From positions 1-7,667 of the forward strand of contig JAZDJJ010000057.1 in assembly GCA_043804035.1 (NCBI GenBank): DNA of 7,667 nt, read 5' to 3'. Shown here one piece after another: positions 1 through 5,605 of the stretch. Source of the DNA: JAZDJJ01 sp043804035. Lineage in GTDB: Bacteria > Bacteroidota > Bacteroidia > Palsa-948. How positions within the stretch are numbered: position 1 is the first letter of the stretch; the number at the start of each line of letters is the position of its first letter. Both the position numbers and the translations under genes were made by a program. The notes beneath the pieces were generated by a model that saw nothing but the letters and a program-made list of their open reading frames with translations, searched no databases and was not told where the DNA came from.

Positions 1-134
1 TTCTAAAAATACAAATAAACGTCATTGCGAAGGAGGAACGACTGAAGCAATCTGTTTTTTCATGTAGAAATAGAGATTGCTTCCTGCTTCGTGCCTCGCA
101 GTCGCAATGACGAAATCAATTTTTGGAACCGCCC
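1..134. mobile_element. MITE-like palindromic element, copy lacking its left end
   Basis: This is a non-coding palindrome. CGTCATTGCGA (20-30) pairs with TCGCAATGACG (102-112), and GAAGCAATCT (44-53) pairs exactly with AGATTGCTTC (74-83); the DNA between the arm pairs is only partly complementary. Outside these, TTCTAAAAAT (1-10) pairs imperfectly with ATTTTTGGAAC (119-129). The right end reads GGAACCGCCC (125-134). No protein is encoded, so any movement would need a transposase supplied from elsewhere. Bases 1-129 recur exactly at 7539-7667, where the missing left terminus GGGCAG is visible. 'CGTCATTGCGA...GAAGCAATCT' palindromes are familiar as dispersed repeats in several bacterial groups; placing this one in a MITE class is inference from its structure. 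Confidence 0.75.
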
Positions 135-152
135 TTAACAAAAACGGATAAA

Positions 153-178
153 GTGCTGAAATAATGTGCTGAATATAT
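153..178. repeat. Two-copy 13-bp tandem repeat
   Basis: GTGCTGAAATAAT (153-165) is followed directly by GTGCTGAATATAT (166-178), which matches at 11 of 13 positions. It lies in the gene-free stretch between the palindromic element and corA. The rest of 135-381 is very AT-rich. I see no further gene, RNA or strong hairpin there beyond the terminus-like motif and the promoter-like box listed separately. Confidence 0.5.
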
Positions 179-242
179 AATTGCTCTATAATAATTTGTC
201 GGGAATGTAAAATGTTTAAATATCTATACACAAAAAATCAGG

Positions 243-259
243 AAGGGTGTTCTAAAAAA
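243..259 (+). repeat. Solitary copy of a palindromic-element terminus-like motif
   Basis: AAGGGTGTTCTAAAAAA closely resembles the left end of the palindromic element seen at 7532-7548 (AGGGCAGTTCTAAAAAT), with one gap and two changes. No matching inverted end or inner palindrome arm follows before corA, so this may be a remnant or a solo terminus. It could also be a chance AT-rich match. It lies immediately upstream of the candidate corA -7 box. Confidence 0.35.
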
Positions 260-261
260 AC

Positions 262-269
262 TATTTTTG
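262..269 (+). promoter_or_regulatory. Candidate -7 promoter box for corA
   Basis: TATTTTTG matches the Bacteroidota -7 consensus TAnnTTTG exactly. It lies on the coding strand 112 bases upstream of the corA start codon, which would give a leader of roughly 100 nt. No TTTG-like -33 element is visible at the usual distance, so the call rests on the -7 box alone in AT-rich DNA. Confidence 0.35.
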
Positions 270-381
270 CACAAATAAAAAATAATTATTCATTACATGA
301 ACGATTAGCATTCGGATTGTTAAACTTTAATAGGGGTTCATTTATTCCTCCTCTATTTATTAATTTATGAAGAATTAAATA

Positions 382-1308
382 ATGAAAACTTTTTTAAAAA
401 ATGGTGCAGGATTAATTCATTGTGAAAAATGGGAACCAAACTGTTGGATTAATATAGAAACCCCATCAGAAGATGACAAAAACTATTTGATTAATGAATT
501 GCACATTCCATTAGCGTTTTACAATGACATTGAAGACGTTGACGAACGACCACGTATTGAAATGGAGAATGGATGGTATTTAATACTACTAAGAATTCCT
601 ATAAAAATTCTAAATAACGGTTTCCCATTTTCTACCATACCACTTGGCATTATTTTTAAAGACGACATATTTGTTACTATAAGTTTTTATCCTACTGATA
701 TGCTACCGGATTTCATACGTTACACTCAACGTAAAGTAATTACAAAAAAAGACAATTTTGATTTAACATTACGATTATTATTATCATCCAGTGTTTGGTT
801 TCTTAAATACTTGAAACAAACAAATCAAAAGATTAAAATAGCAGAGAAACAACTTGAAAAATCAATTAAAAATGAGGACTTGCAGACATTACTACAAATT
901 GAAAAATGCTTGGTTTTCTTTACTACTTCGTTGAAAGGAAATGATATTTTAATTTATAAAATAAAAAATTTAAAAAACTATAAAGAAAGTTTTGACCCTG
1001 AGTTGGTGGAAGATGTTGATATAGAATTAAGACAAGCACAAGAAACTACAAGCATTTATTCTGATATTTTAAGCGGAATGATGGATGCTTATGCATCAAT
1101 AATTTCTAATAACTTAAATATGATTATGAAAGTACTTGCTTCTATTTCAATAATATTAATGATACCAACACTTATAGCAAGTCTCTATGGCATGAATGTG
1201 CCAAATAGTTTTGAAGACAATAAATTTGGATTTTGGATTGTACTTCTTATTTCGTTTATGATTTCTATTTTTGGAGTGATGATATTCAGAAAGAAAAAGT
1301 GGTTTTAA
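382..1308 (+). CDS. corA: CorA-family magnesium/cobalt transport protein
   Basis: This 308-residue protein is the length expected for CorA, an inner-membrane pentameric channel that admits Mg2+ and sometimes Co2+ or Ni2+. The diagnostic Gly-Met-Asn motif is at residues 270-272, within SLYGMNVP at the end of the first membrane helix (about 248-269). The second helix is at about 283-302 and ends in a basic cytoplasmic tail (RKKKWF). The N-terminal part is the soluble regulatory domain. Residues about 140-245 form the long charged helices that in CorA build the funnel and stalk. The ATG at 382 starts the conserved reading; the ATG at 367 hits a stop after three codons. The gene stands alone on the plus strand and converges on rlmB, with 54 bp between the stop codons and no clear terminator hairpin. 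The family call is firm; ion preference cannot be read from sequence. Confidence 0.92.
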   Translation: MKTFLKNGAGLIHCEKWEPNCWINIETPSEDDKNYLINELHIPLAFYNDIEDVDERPRIEMENGWYLILLRIPIKILNNGFPFSTIPLGIIFKDDIFVTISFYPTDMLPDFIRYTQRKVITKKDNFDLTLRLLLSSSVWFLKYLKQTNQKIKIAEKQLEKSIKNEDLQTLLQIEKCLVFFTTSLKGNDILIYKIKNLKNYKESFDPELVEDVDIELRQAQETTSIYSDILSGMMDAYASIISNNLNMIMKVLASISIILMIPTLIASLYGMNVPNSFEDNKFGFWIVLLISFMISIFGVMIFRKKKWF

Positions 1309-1362
1309 AACAAGACCATTATGAAATATGTGTTTAGAATAATTAGGGTTTGCTGAAAATAA

Positions 1363-2202
1363 TCAAGTAACTTTTTTGGAATTTTGGCAGATACGTTTTA
1401 TTTGAAGAAGATTTGATTTATCAGTATCATTCATTCCACATTTCTTAAAATTCCTTTGACTAATAACCTCATAAAGCGTAACGGCTGCTGCTACCGAAAC
1501 ATTCAATGATTTAATTTTTCCGTAAAGAGGAATTCGCGCTTCATCGTCAGAGATTCTAATATATTCTCCAGAAATACCGTCTTCTTCTGAACCAAGAATA
1601 ATGGCAGAAGGAACAGAAAAATCAATTTCATAAATTGTTTTGTCGGCTTGTTCCGTACAGGAAATTATTTGCAGACCACTTTTTTTTAAGAAGTCAATTG
1701 TGATTTTAAGATTTTCGCTTCTGCAAAAAGGAATTGTGAAAATCGCTCCGACAGAAGTTTTTATTGCATCGCTGTTTATCTGAGCGCTTCCTTTTGAGGG
1801 AACTATTATAGCATGCACTCCTGCACATTCAGCCGTCCGGCAGATGGCACCTAAGTTGCGTACATCGGTGATACGGTCTAAAATAATTATTATCGGTGTT
1901 TCTCCTTTTTCAAAAACACTTGGAATAATATCCTCAATGTTTTGATATGTGATAGGAGAAAGTAATGCAACAACTCCTTGATGATTTTTATATTTCGCTA
2001 TCCAATTTAGTTTTTCTATCGGGACAAATTGAAAAGGAATATTAAATTCTTTTATCTCGTTCTTAAGTCCACCAAGTAATTTGTTTCCTGCATTTTTTTG
2101 TATCAGAATTTTTTCAATTTCTTTTCCGGCACGAATGGCTTCAATGATGGGGCGGATACCAAATACCGGTTTCAGATTAGAAGTTTCTGATTTTTGATTC
2201 AT
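1363..2202 (-). CDS. rlmB: 23S rRNA 2'-O-ribose methyltransferase, RlmB/TrmH (SpoU) family
   Basis: This 279-residue SPOUT-class enzyme uses S-adenosylmethionine; in E. coli RlmB methylates the ribose of G2251 in the 23S rRNA peptidyl-transferase P loop. The N-terminal substrate-binding domain (about 13-85) opens with FGIRPIIEAI and resembles L30e-like RNA-binding modules. The catalytic domain carries all three SpoU motifs: NLGAICRTAE at 116-125 with the conserved Asn116 and Arg122, IILGSEEDGIS at 201-211 forming the knotted SAM site, and SLNVSVAAA at 232-240 with Asn234. About 29 residues follow the usual family end near Arg250, forming a polar basic tail (to SKKVT) that makes the protein somewhat longer than typical RlmB. 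The ATG at 2202 is the only sensible start. The gene lies 88 bp downstream of the GWxTD lipoprotein gene on the same strand and may share its transcript. The paralogues TrmH and RlmB are hard to separate by eye, but the motif spacing favours RlmB. Confidence 0.88.
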   Translation of the reverse strand: MNQKSETSNLKPVFGIRPIIEAIRAGKEIEKILIQKNAGNKLLGGLKNEIKEFNIPFQFVPIEKLNWIAKYKNHQGVVALLSPITYQNIEDIIPSVFEKGETPIIIILDRITDVRNLGAICRTAECAGVHAIIVPSKGSAQINSDAIKTSVGAIFTIPFCRSENLKITIDFLKKSGLQIISCTEQADKTIYEIDFSVPSAIILGSEEDGISGEYIRISDDEARIPLYGKIKSLNVSVAAAVTLYEVISQRNFKKCGMNDTDKSNLLQIKRICQNSKKVT

Positions 2203-2290
2203 AAATATTTTTATTACAATTATAATTTGAGCATTGATAATTCGATTGTTTTGTATTTACAATGAATTCCTATTGAATGACGATTGTTTG

Positions 2291-3580
2291 TTATTTATCT
2301 GCATACACTCTTCCCTGCCTCCACATTTCAACGGCATTGAACCAGCCGGTTTTGTAAACAGGAGAACGTTCTAATCGGTAATCGTTATCGGTAAAGGGAT
2401 TGATTACTTTTAGAAATGTATAAGTGAGTGAGTTAAAATTATTTTCTTCGCCATAAACCCAATTTTCTGAATCAGAAGATTTGTACACCACATTGGGTGG
2501 TCCATAGATAATATAAATGAGACCTCTGTCGGTTTTCCATCCTTCTGTGTAAGACAAAAAAAACTGATTGGCATTTGTAATACGATTATAAAATTTTCTA
2601 ATTAGTTCGCGGGCACGATCATGACTTCCTCCAACATTTACCCAAAAACTATCAACAGGAATTTTTGGGTTTTTGTATGCTCTCATAGCATCAAATTCCT
2701 GTCGTGTGGTAATGAATTTAAGCGGTTGCAATAATTCTTCAGGAGTTTTTACATTCGGAAAATCATCAAAGAAACGAAACAACGTGATACCTTCTCTCGT
2801 GTTAGTATCCGTCTGTATGTGGTAAAATCCTTCGTTACGAAAAACAAATCCGTTAGTGTCGGCATTATTTGTTTGAATGGTAAATAAACTGTCGGCATTG
2901 TACTCAAAAGATACCATGTTGCTGTTGGCAAAAGGTGGAGCAGGCAAAGGAAAATCGCGGTGATAATATCGGACAAAAAGTTTTACATCAGGTATGCGGT
3001 ATTTGATAATCACTCTTTCATCTTTTTTGATATTATTGATAAAGAGAGGAGTTTTTGTTTCAGCAGAATAGAGAATGTAATTCTGTCTGCCATTATGATT
3101 CGTTTTATCAATGTTGATGAAATGTTTGACAGTAGTGTTTCTGTTCAGGTCGGAAAAATTTATTTCAAGTAGATAAACGTTTGTGAAAGTAGCACCGAAA
3201 TCAATCTTGCCGATAATATTTTTAATTGTGTTCTCGGAAAATATATCTGTAACTAAAACCGTAGCACTATCTATAATTTCTTTAGTTTCATACGATGCAA
3301 TTAGTTTGTAGTGAATGCTGATGCGTGCGGTAAAATTGTCATTGCCTGTTTGTTTTGTATAGAGAAGTTCATTGGAATTTATTTTGAAATGAAGTTCAGA
3401 AGTTGTGTTTGTGCGATGAAAAATTGCGAATTGCGGATGTAGTGCAGATTGTTCTCTCTTATAGATATTTGAAAGGTTTTCTATGCTGACAGAACGAGAG
3501 GAAGAGCAAGATTGTAAAATACAAAATGTAAAATGTAAAATACAAAATACGAAGAGAAAACAGGAGGAATATTTTTTCAT
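2291..3580 (-). CDS. GWxTD-domain outer-membrane lipoprotein
   Basis: This 429-residue protein has a lipoprotein signal peptide. A short basic start (MKKYSS) precedes a hydrophobic stretch and the lipobox Leu-Gln-Ser-Cys, with Cys25 as the predicted lipidated residue. Asp or Gly at +2 is absent (CSSS), consistent with transport to the outer membrane. The C-terminal third holds the signature GWKTDRG at 347-353, followed by IYIIYGPPNVV and a Trp/Tyr-rich segment. This is the GWxTD domain, which is common in Bacteroidota and has no established biochemical role. The middle (about 30-300) is beta-rich and resembles nothing I can name. The start codon overlaps the rmuC stop by one base (TAATG), so translation is probably coupled. 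The signal-peptide codons 12-23 are five tandem heptamers, listed separately. Confidence 0.85.
   Translation of the reverse strand: MKKYSSCFLFVFCILHFTFCILQSCSSSRSVSIENLSNIYKREQSALHPQFAIFHRTNTTSELHFKINSNELLYTKQTGNDNFTARISIHYKLIASYETKEIIDSATVLVTDIFSENTIKNIIGKIDFGATFTNVYLLEINFSDLNRNTTVKHFINIDKTNHNGRQNYILYSAETKTPLFINNIKKDERVIIKYRIPDVKLFVRYYHRDFPLPAPPFANSNMVSFEYNADSLFTIQTNNADTNGFVFRNEGFYHIQTDTNTREGITLFRFFDDFPNVKTPEELLQPLKFITTRQEFDAMRAYKNPKIPVDSFWVNVGGSHDRARELIRKFYNRITNANQFFLSYTEGWKTDRGLIYIIYGPPNVVYKSSDSENWVYGEENNFNSLTYTFLKVINPFTDNDYRLERSPVYKTGWFNAVEMWRQGRVYADK
3513..3547 (-). repeat. Five tandem heptamers inside the lipoprotein signal-peptide coding region
   Basis: Read on the minus strand from 3547 down, the units are TTTTGTA, TTTTACA, TTTTACA, TTTTGTA and TTTTACA, with no gaps. 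They encode residues 12-23 of the signal peptide (FCILHFTFCILQ), directly before the lipobox. Seven is not a multiple of three, so gain or loss of one unit would shift the reading frame; three units together would be in frame. Confidence 0.8.
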
Positions 3581-4905
3581 TATTCTTCTTTTGCCCGTTC
3601 CAAAAGAGGATGGGAAATTGATTTGGATGTTTGTGCTCCGAGTTTTTTTATTTCTTCAACTCTATGTACGAGATTACCTTTGCCTTCAGAAAGTTTTTTC
3701 ATTGCTTCTTCATAAGAACATTTAGCATCGTTCATTTTTTTTCCAATAGTAATCAAGTCAGCAGTAAAGCCAACAAATTTATCATATAAATCTCCACTTT
3801 GCCGTGCTATTTCCAGTACATTGCGTTTTTGGTTTTCTTGTTTCCAGATAAATGATACAGTAGAAAGCGTAGCAAGAAGAGTAGATGTGGTAGTTAGAAT
3901 TATATTTTTATTTAACCCAAAAGAAAACAATTCCTGATCGCTCTGAACGGATAAAAAGAAAGCATATTCAATAGGCATATACATCAAAACATAATCGGGA
4001 GAATTGATTTGATAGAGTTCGTGATATTTTTTTTGAGAAAGATCTTCAATATGATTACGAACACTTTTTAAATGAGAACTCAAAAATGTTTTTTTCTTTT
4101 CTTCATCATCGGTACTCAGATAATCGGTGTAAGCTGTCAGCGAAACTTTAGAATCAATAATGAGATTTTTATTTTCAGGAAGAAGAACAATAAAGTCAGG
4201 TCTGAATAATTCATTTTCAGAATTGCGGAAATTCTTTTGAATTAAATAATGAATATCTTTTTGTAAGCCGGATTTTTCAAGAAGTATCTCTACTTGTTTT
4301 TCGCCCCAGTCGCCTTGTTTTTTACTATCTCCCTTAAGTGCTTTTGTAAGATTTTTAGTATCCTGATCCATTTGCTGATTAAGTTTTGTGAGTTGTTCAA
4401 TTACTCCTTTCAACGTGTTGCGTTCAGCGGATTCGGTACGATACGACTTGTCAACTTTTTCTTCAAATGCCTTTATTTGTTCTTTCAGCGGAATAAGAAT
4501 ACCATCAAGATTGGTCTTGTTCAGTTCAGTAAATTTCTGACTTTTTGTTTCAAGAATTTCATTTGCGATATTTTTAAATTCGGTTTGATTTTTCTTTTGT
4601 CGTTCTTCTTCTTCCTTAAGTTTTTCATTCATATTTTTTAATCCTTCTTCTGCCTTTGCTAAATTGTTGTTTGCCGTATTTAATTTTTCGCGTTCAGAAA
4701 TCAATTCCGATTTAGAAGATAAATTTTCATCATTCAATAAATTTGTCCTCTCTTGAAGCACAGCTTTTTCTTTGTCTAATGAATTAATTCTTTCGTTCAG
4801 CAATTGTTCTTTCTGCTGTTCCGATTTTGCACAAATGTTTTTAGCAATCAGGTATCCAATTGCAATTCCTGCAACAATGCCGATGATTAAAAATAAAATT
4901 TCCAT
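3580..4905 (-). CDS. rmuC: DNA recombination protein RmuC
   Basis: This 441-residue RmuC-family protein is anchored by one N-terminal membrane helix (residues 2-21, MEILFLIIGIVAGIAIGYLI). A long Glu/Lys-rich coiled coil follows (about 27-120). The RmuC domain then holds QGDWGE (197-202), RPDF (235-238) and DSKVSLTAY (251-259), which fit the predicted restriction-endonuclease-like fold with acidic and lysine catalytic residues. In E. coli, RmuC limits recombination and inversion at short inverted repeats; its biochemistry is little known. The frame remains open upstream to a GTG at 4974, but those 23 extra residues would be translated from a promoter-like repeat, and the ATG at 4905 begins the expected anchor helix, so I chose it. 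The TAA stop overlaps the next gene's ATG. A box at 4947-4954, within a repeat shared with the antitoxin promoter, may drive it. Confidence 0.92.
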   Translation of the reverse strand: MEILFLIIGIVAGIAIGYLIAKNICAKSEQQKEQLLNERINSLDKEKAVLQERTNLLNDENLSSKSELISEREKLNTANNNLAKAEEGLKNMNEKLKEEEERQKKNQTEFKNIANEILETKSQKFTELNKTNLDGILIPLKEQIKAFEEKVDKSYRTESAERNTLKGVIEQLTKLNQQMDQDTKNLTKALKGDSKKQGDWGEKQVEILLEKSGLQKDIHYLIQKNFRNSENELFRPDFIVLLPENKNLIIDSKVSLTAYTDYLSTDDEEKKKTFLSSHLKSVRNHIEDLSQKKYHELYQINSPDYVLMYMPIEYAFFLSVQSDQELFSFGLNKNIILTTTSTLLATLSTVSFIWKQENQKRNVLEIARQSGDLYDKFVGFTADLITIGKKMNDAKCSYEEAMKKLSEGKGNLVHRVEEIKKLGAQTSKSISHPLLERAKEE

Positions 4906-4946
4906 TGAATTTTTTTTGTAAAAATAAAAAATGTAGAACTTACATA

Positions 4947-4954
4947 TAAAAGTA
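4947..4954 (-). promoter_or_regulatory. Candidate -7 box for the rmuC-lipoprotein operon
   Basis: On the minus strand this reads TACTTTTA, one base off TAnnTTTG, and lies 41 bases before the rmuC ATG. It is the counterpart of the exact box TACTTTTG at 5443-5450 upstream of the antitoxin, because both lie in the duplicated 38-bp segment. No convincing -33 element is visible. Confidence 0.3.
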
Positions 4955-4985
4955 AAAATATAATTTGAATACACACACTAAAAAG
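4948..4985. repeat. 38-bp direct repeat, copy A (upstream of rmuC)
   Basis: This segment matches 5444-5481 at 36 of 38 positions (mismatches at 4955/5451 and 4972/5468). Weaker similarity (about 16 of 21) continues left to 4934/5430. The core is AATATAATTTGAATA, followed by (C/T)ACACACTAAAAAG a base or two later. The two copies have the same orientation, are 496 bp apart, and bracket the toxin-antitoxin relic. The remaining DNA from 4986 to 5085, between this repeat and the toxin stub, shows no gene, RNA or hairpin that I can support. Confidence 0.8.
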
Positions 4986-5085
4986 GTTCCAATAATCCGT
5001 TGTTGAAAACTTTTTTTAGACGTGGGCGTGATAGAGAAAAATAAACTATTCGTAGAGATTCATCAAAACGAACTTTTTAAAACAA

Positions 5086-5202
5086 TTATACTTTCCAGTA
5101 GTTTTCAATATAATCTTTGGGTGAAATAATTTTTACGTGGTTTAATTCAGGAATTATAAAATGGGTTGTGTTACCTGTAATCAGAAAATCTGCTTTATGC
5201 AT
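5086..5202 (-). pseudogene. C-terminal remnant of a PIN-domain (VapC-like) toxin
   Basis: Only 38 codons remain, running from an ATG at 5202 that overlaps the antitoxin stop. The peptide (MHKADFLITGN..., then VKIISPKDYIENYWKV) matches the end of PIN ribonucleases such as the COG1569 type: an 'xADxLITGN' strand that carries the last metal-site position, then a final 'IISPxxYIE' strand and helix. Intact members run about 135-145 residues, starting with a conserved Asp in 'VxDTNVxxS' and having further acidic residues mid-protein. All of that is absent, and the DNA upstream is antitoxin coding sequence, so no N-terminus is hidden behind a frameshift. Without the first two thirds, a metal-dependent RNase cannot form. 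Assignment to the PIN family comes from recalled consensus, not a search. Confidence 0.7.
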
Positions 5203-5419
5203 TGTTTCTTGCTTTTTCTATTTCAGCATTAATTTCATCTAAAGTCATTTCAGAAAGACCTGTCTTTTTAGCAATCCTAAGTGATTTCTCAATGGACTTT
5301 TGAAATAATTCTTGTAAAATATTTTCTTTAAGTTTAGAGAAATTAATAATACTGTTGTTAAATCCGTATTTTAAATAATCTCTTTTACTTACTAATATTT
5401 GTACTTGCGCTGTTCTCAT
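5195..5419 (-). CDS. Small antitoxin-like protein of a PIN toxin-antitoxin pair, now orphaned
   Basis: This 74-residue, highly charged protein starts MRTAQVQILVSKRDYLKYG, a short beta-strand-like start suited to dimerisation or DNA binding. It continues with a helix-rich segment (about 28-52) and ends KTGLSEMTLDEINAEIEKARNNA. The 'GLS-MTLDEIN-EI' ending is what I recall from Bacteroidota antitoxins encoded just before COG1569-type PIN toxins, where the C-terminus wraps the toxin. Its reading overlaps the toxin stub by 8 bases, as in a normal pair. The frame opens at a GTG (5443), but that codon overlaps the candidate -7 box (5443-5450), so transcription would begin past it; the ATG at 5419 is the better start. 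The last codons and TAA stop may come from toxin sequence joined by the deletion. Its present role is unknown: autoregulation or cross-neutralisation are possible. Confidence 0.65.
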   Translation of the reverse strand: MRTAQVQILVSKRDYLKYGFNNSIINFSKLKENILQELFQKSIEKSLRIAKKTGLSEMTLDEINAEIEKARNNA

Positions 5420-5442
5420 AAATTTATTATAAAACTTATGCA

Positions 5443-5450
5443 CAAAAGTA
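5443..5450 (-). promoter_or_regulatory. Candidate -7 box for the antitoxin gene
   Basis: On the minus strand this reads TACTTTTG, an exact match to TAnnTTTG. It ends 23 bases before the antitoxin ATG, giving a short leader of under 20 nt. It overlaps the left edge of repeat copy B. No clear -33 TTTG is present. Confidence 0.4.
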
Positions 5451-5481
5451 GAAATATAATTTGAATATACACACTAAAAAG
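5444..5481. repeat. 38-bp direct repeat, copy B (upstream of the antitoxin)
   Basis: This is the partner of 4948-4985 (36 of 38 identical, same orientation). It covers the presumed control region of the antitoxin gene. With copy A it brackets a 458-bp interval containing the antitoxin and the toxin stub. It could be a duplicated promoter or operator, or a trace of how the module arrived. Confidence 0.8.
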
Positions 5482-5556
5482 TTTTCATATTCTTTGCTGT
5501 GTTTTAGTTTGACGGTTTTTATCAAATGTGTTGCACCAAAAAAAGAATATCGACAA

Positions 5557-5605
5557 CTAAAATATCCTAAACTCGTTTTTACATTAGTCCTAAAATATTA
5601 AACTC
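5557..5605. repeat. Imperfect direct repeat just past the Omp85-like gene
   Basis: CTAAAATATCCTAAACTC (5557-5574) recurs as CTAAAATATTAAACTC (5590-5605), identical apart from a 2-base gap, with 15 bases between. The second copy abuts the stop codon of the outer-membrane protein gene. The interval 5482-5605 holds no gene and no convincing terminator stem. Confidence 0.5.

Noticed and set aside
22..231. 69-codon minus-strand frame starting beyond the palindromic element
   Set aside because: Much of it lies inside the palindromic repeat; it has no recognisable domain and its composition is that of translated repeat DNA.
1309..1362. Bidirectional terminator between corA and rlmB
   Set aside because: No stem of useful length could be formed in these 54 bases; only short T-runs are present.
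2243..2297. CGATTGTTTTGTATTTA and CGATTGTTTGTTATTTA as a regulatory direct repeat between rlmB and the lipoprotein gene
   Set aside because: The second copy runs into the lipoprotein stop codon and last codons, and the match is weak in AT-rich DNA.
4294..4641. 115-codon plus-strand frame opposite rmuC
   Set aside because: It is the antisense shadow of the rmuC coiled coil; the Phe/Leu richness mirrors Lys/Glu codons on the real strand.
4906..4974. 23-residue N-terminal extension of RmuC from a GTG
   Set aside because: It would be translated from the promoter-like repeat, has Tyr/Phe/Lys-rich junk composition, and displaces the expected N-terminal membrane anchor.
5420..5443. GTG start adding eight residues to the antitoxin
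   Set aside because: The codon overlaps the candidate -7 box, and the ATG at 5419 begins the family-like MRTAQVQ start.
4948..5481. CRISPR-like array from the 38-bp repeats
   Set aside because: There are only two copies, nearly 500 bp apart with genes between, and no cas gene is in the window.
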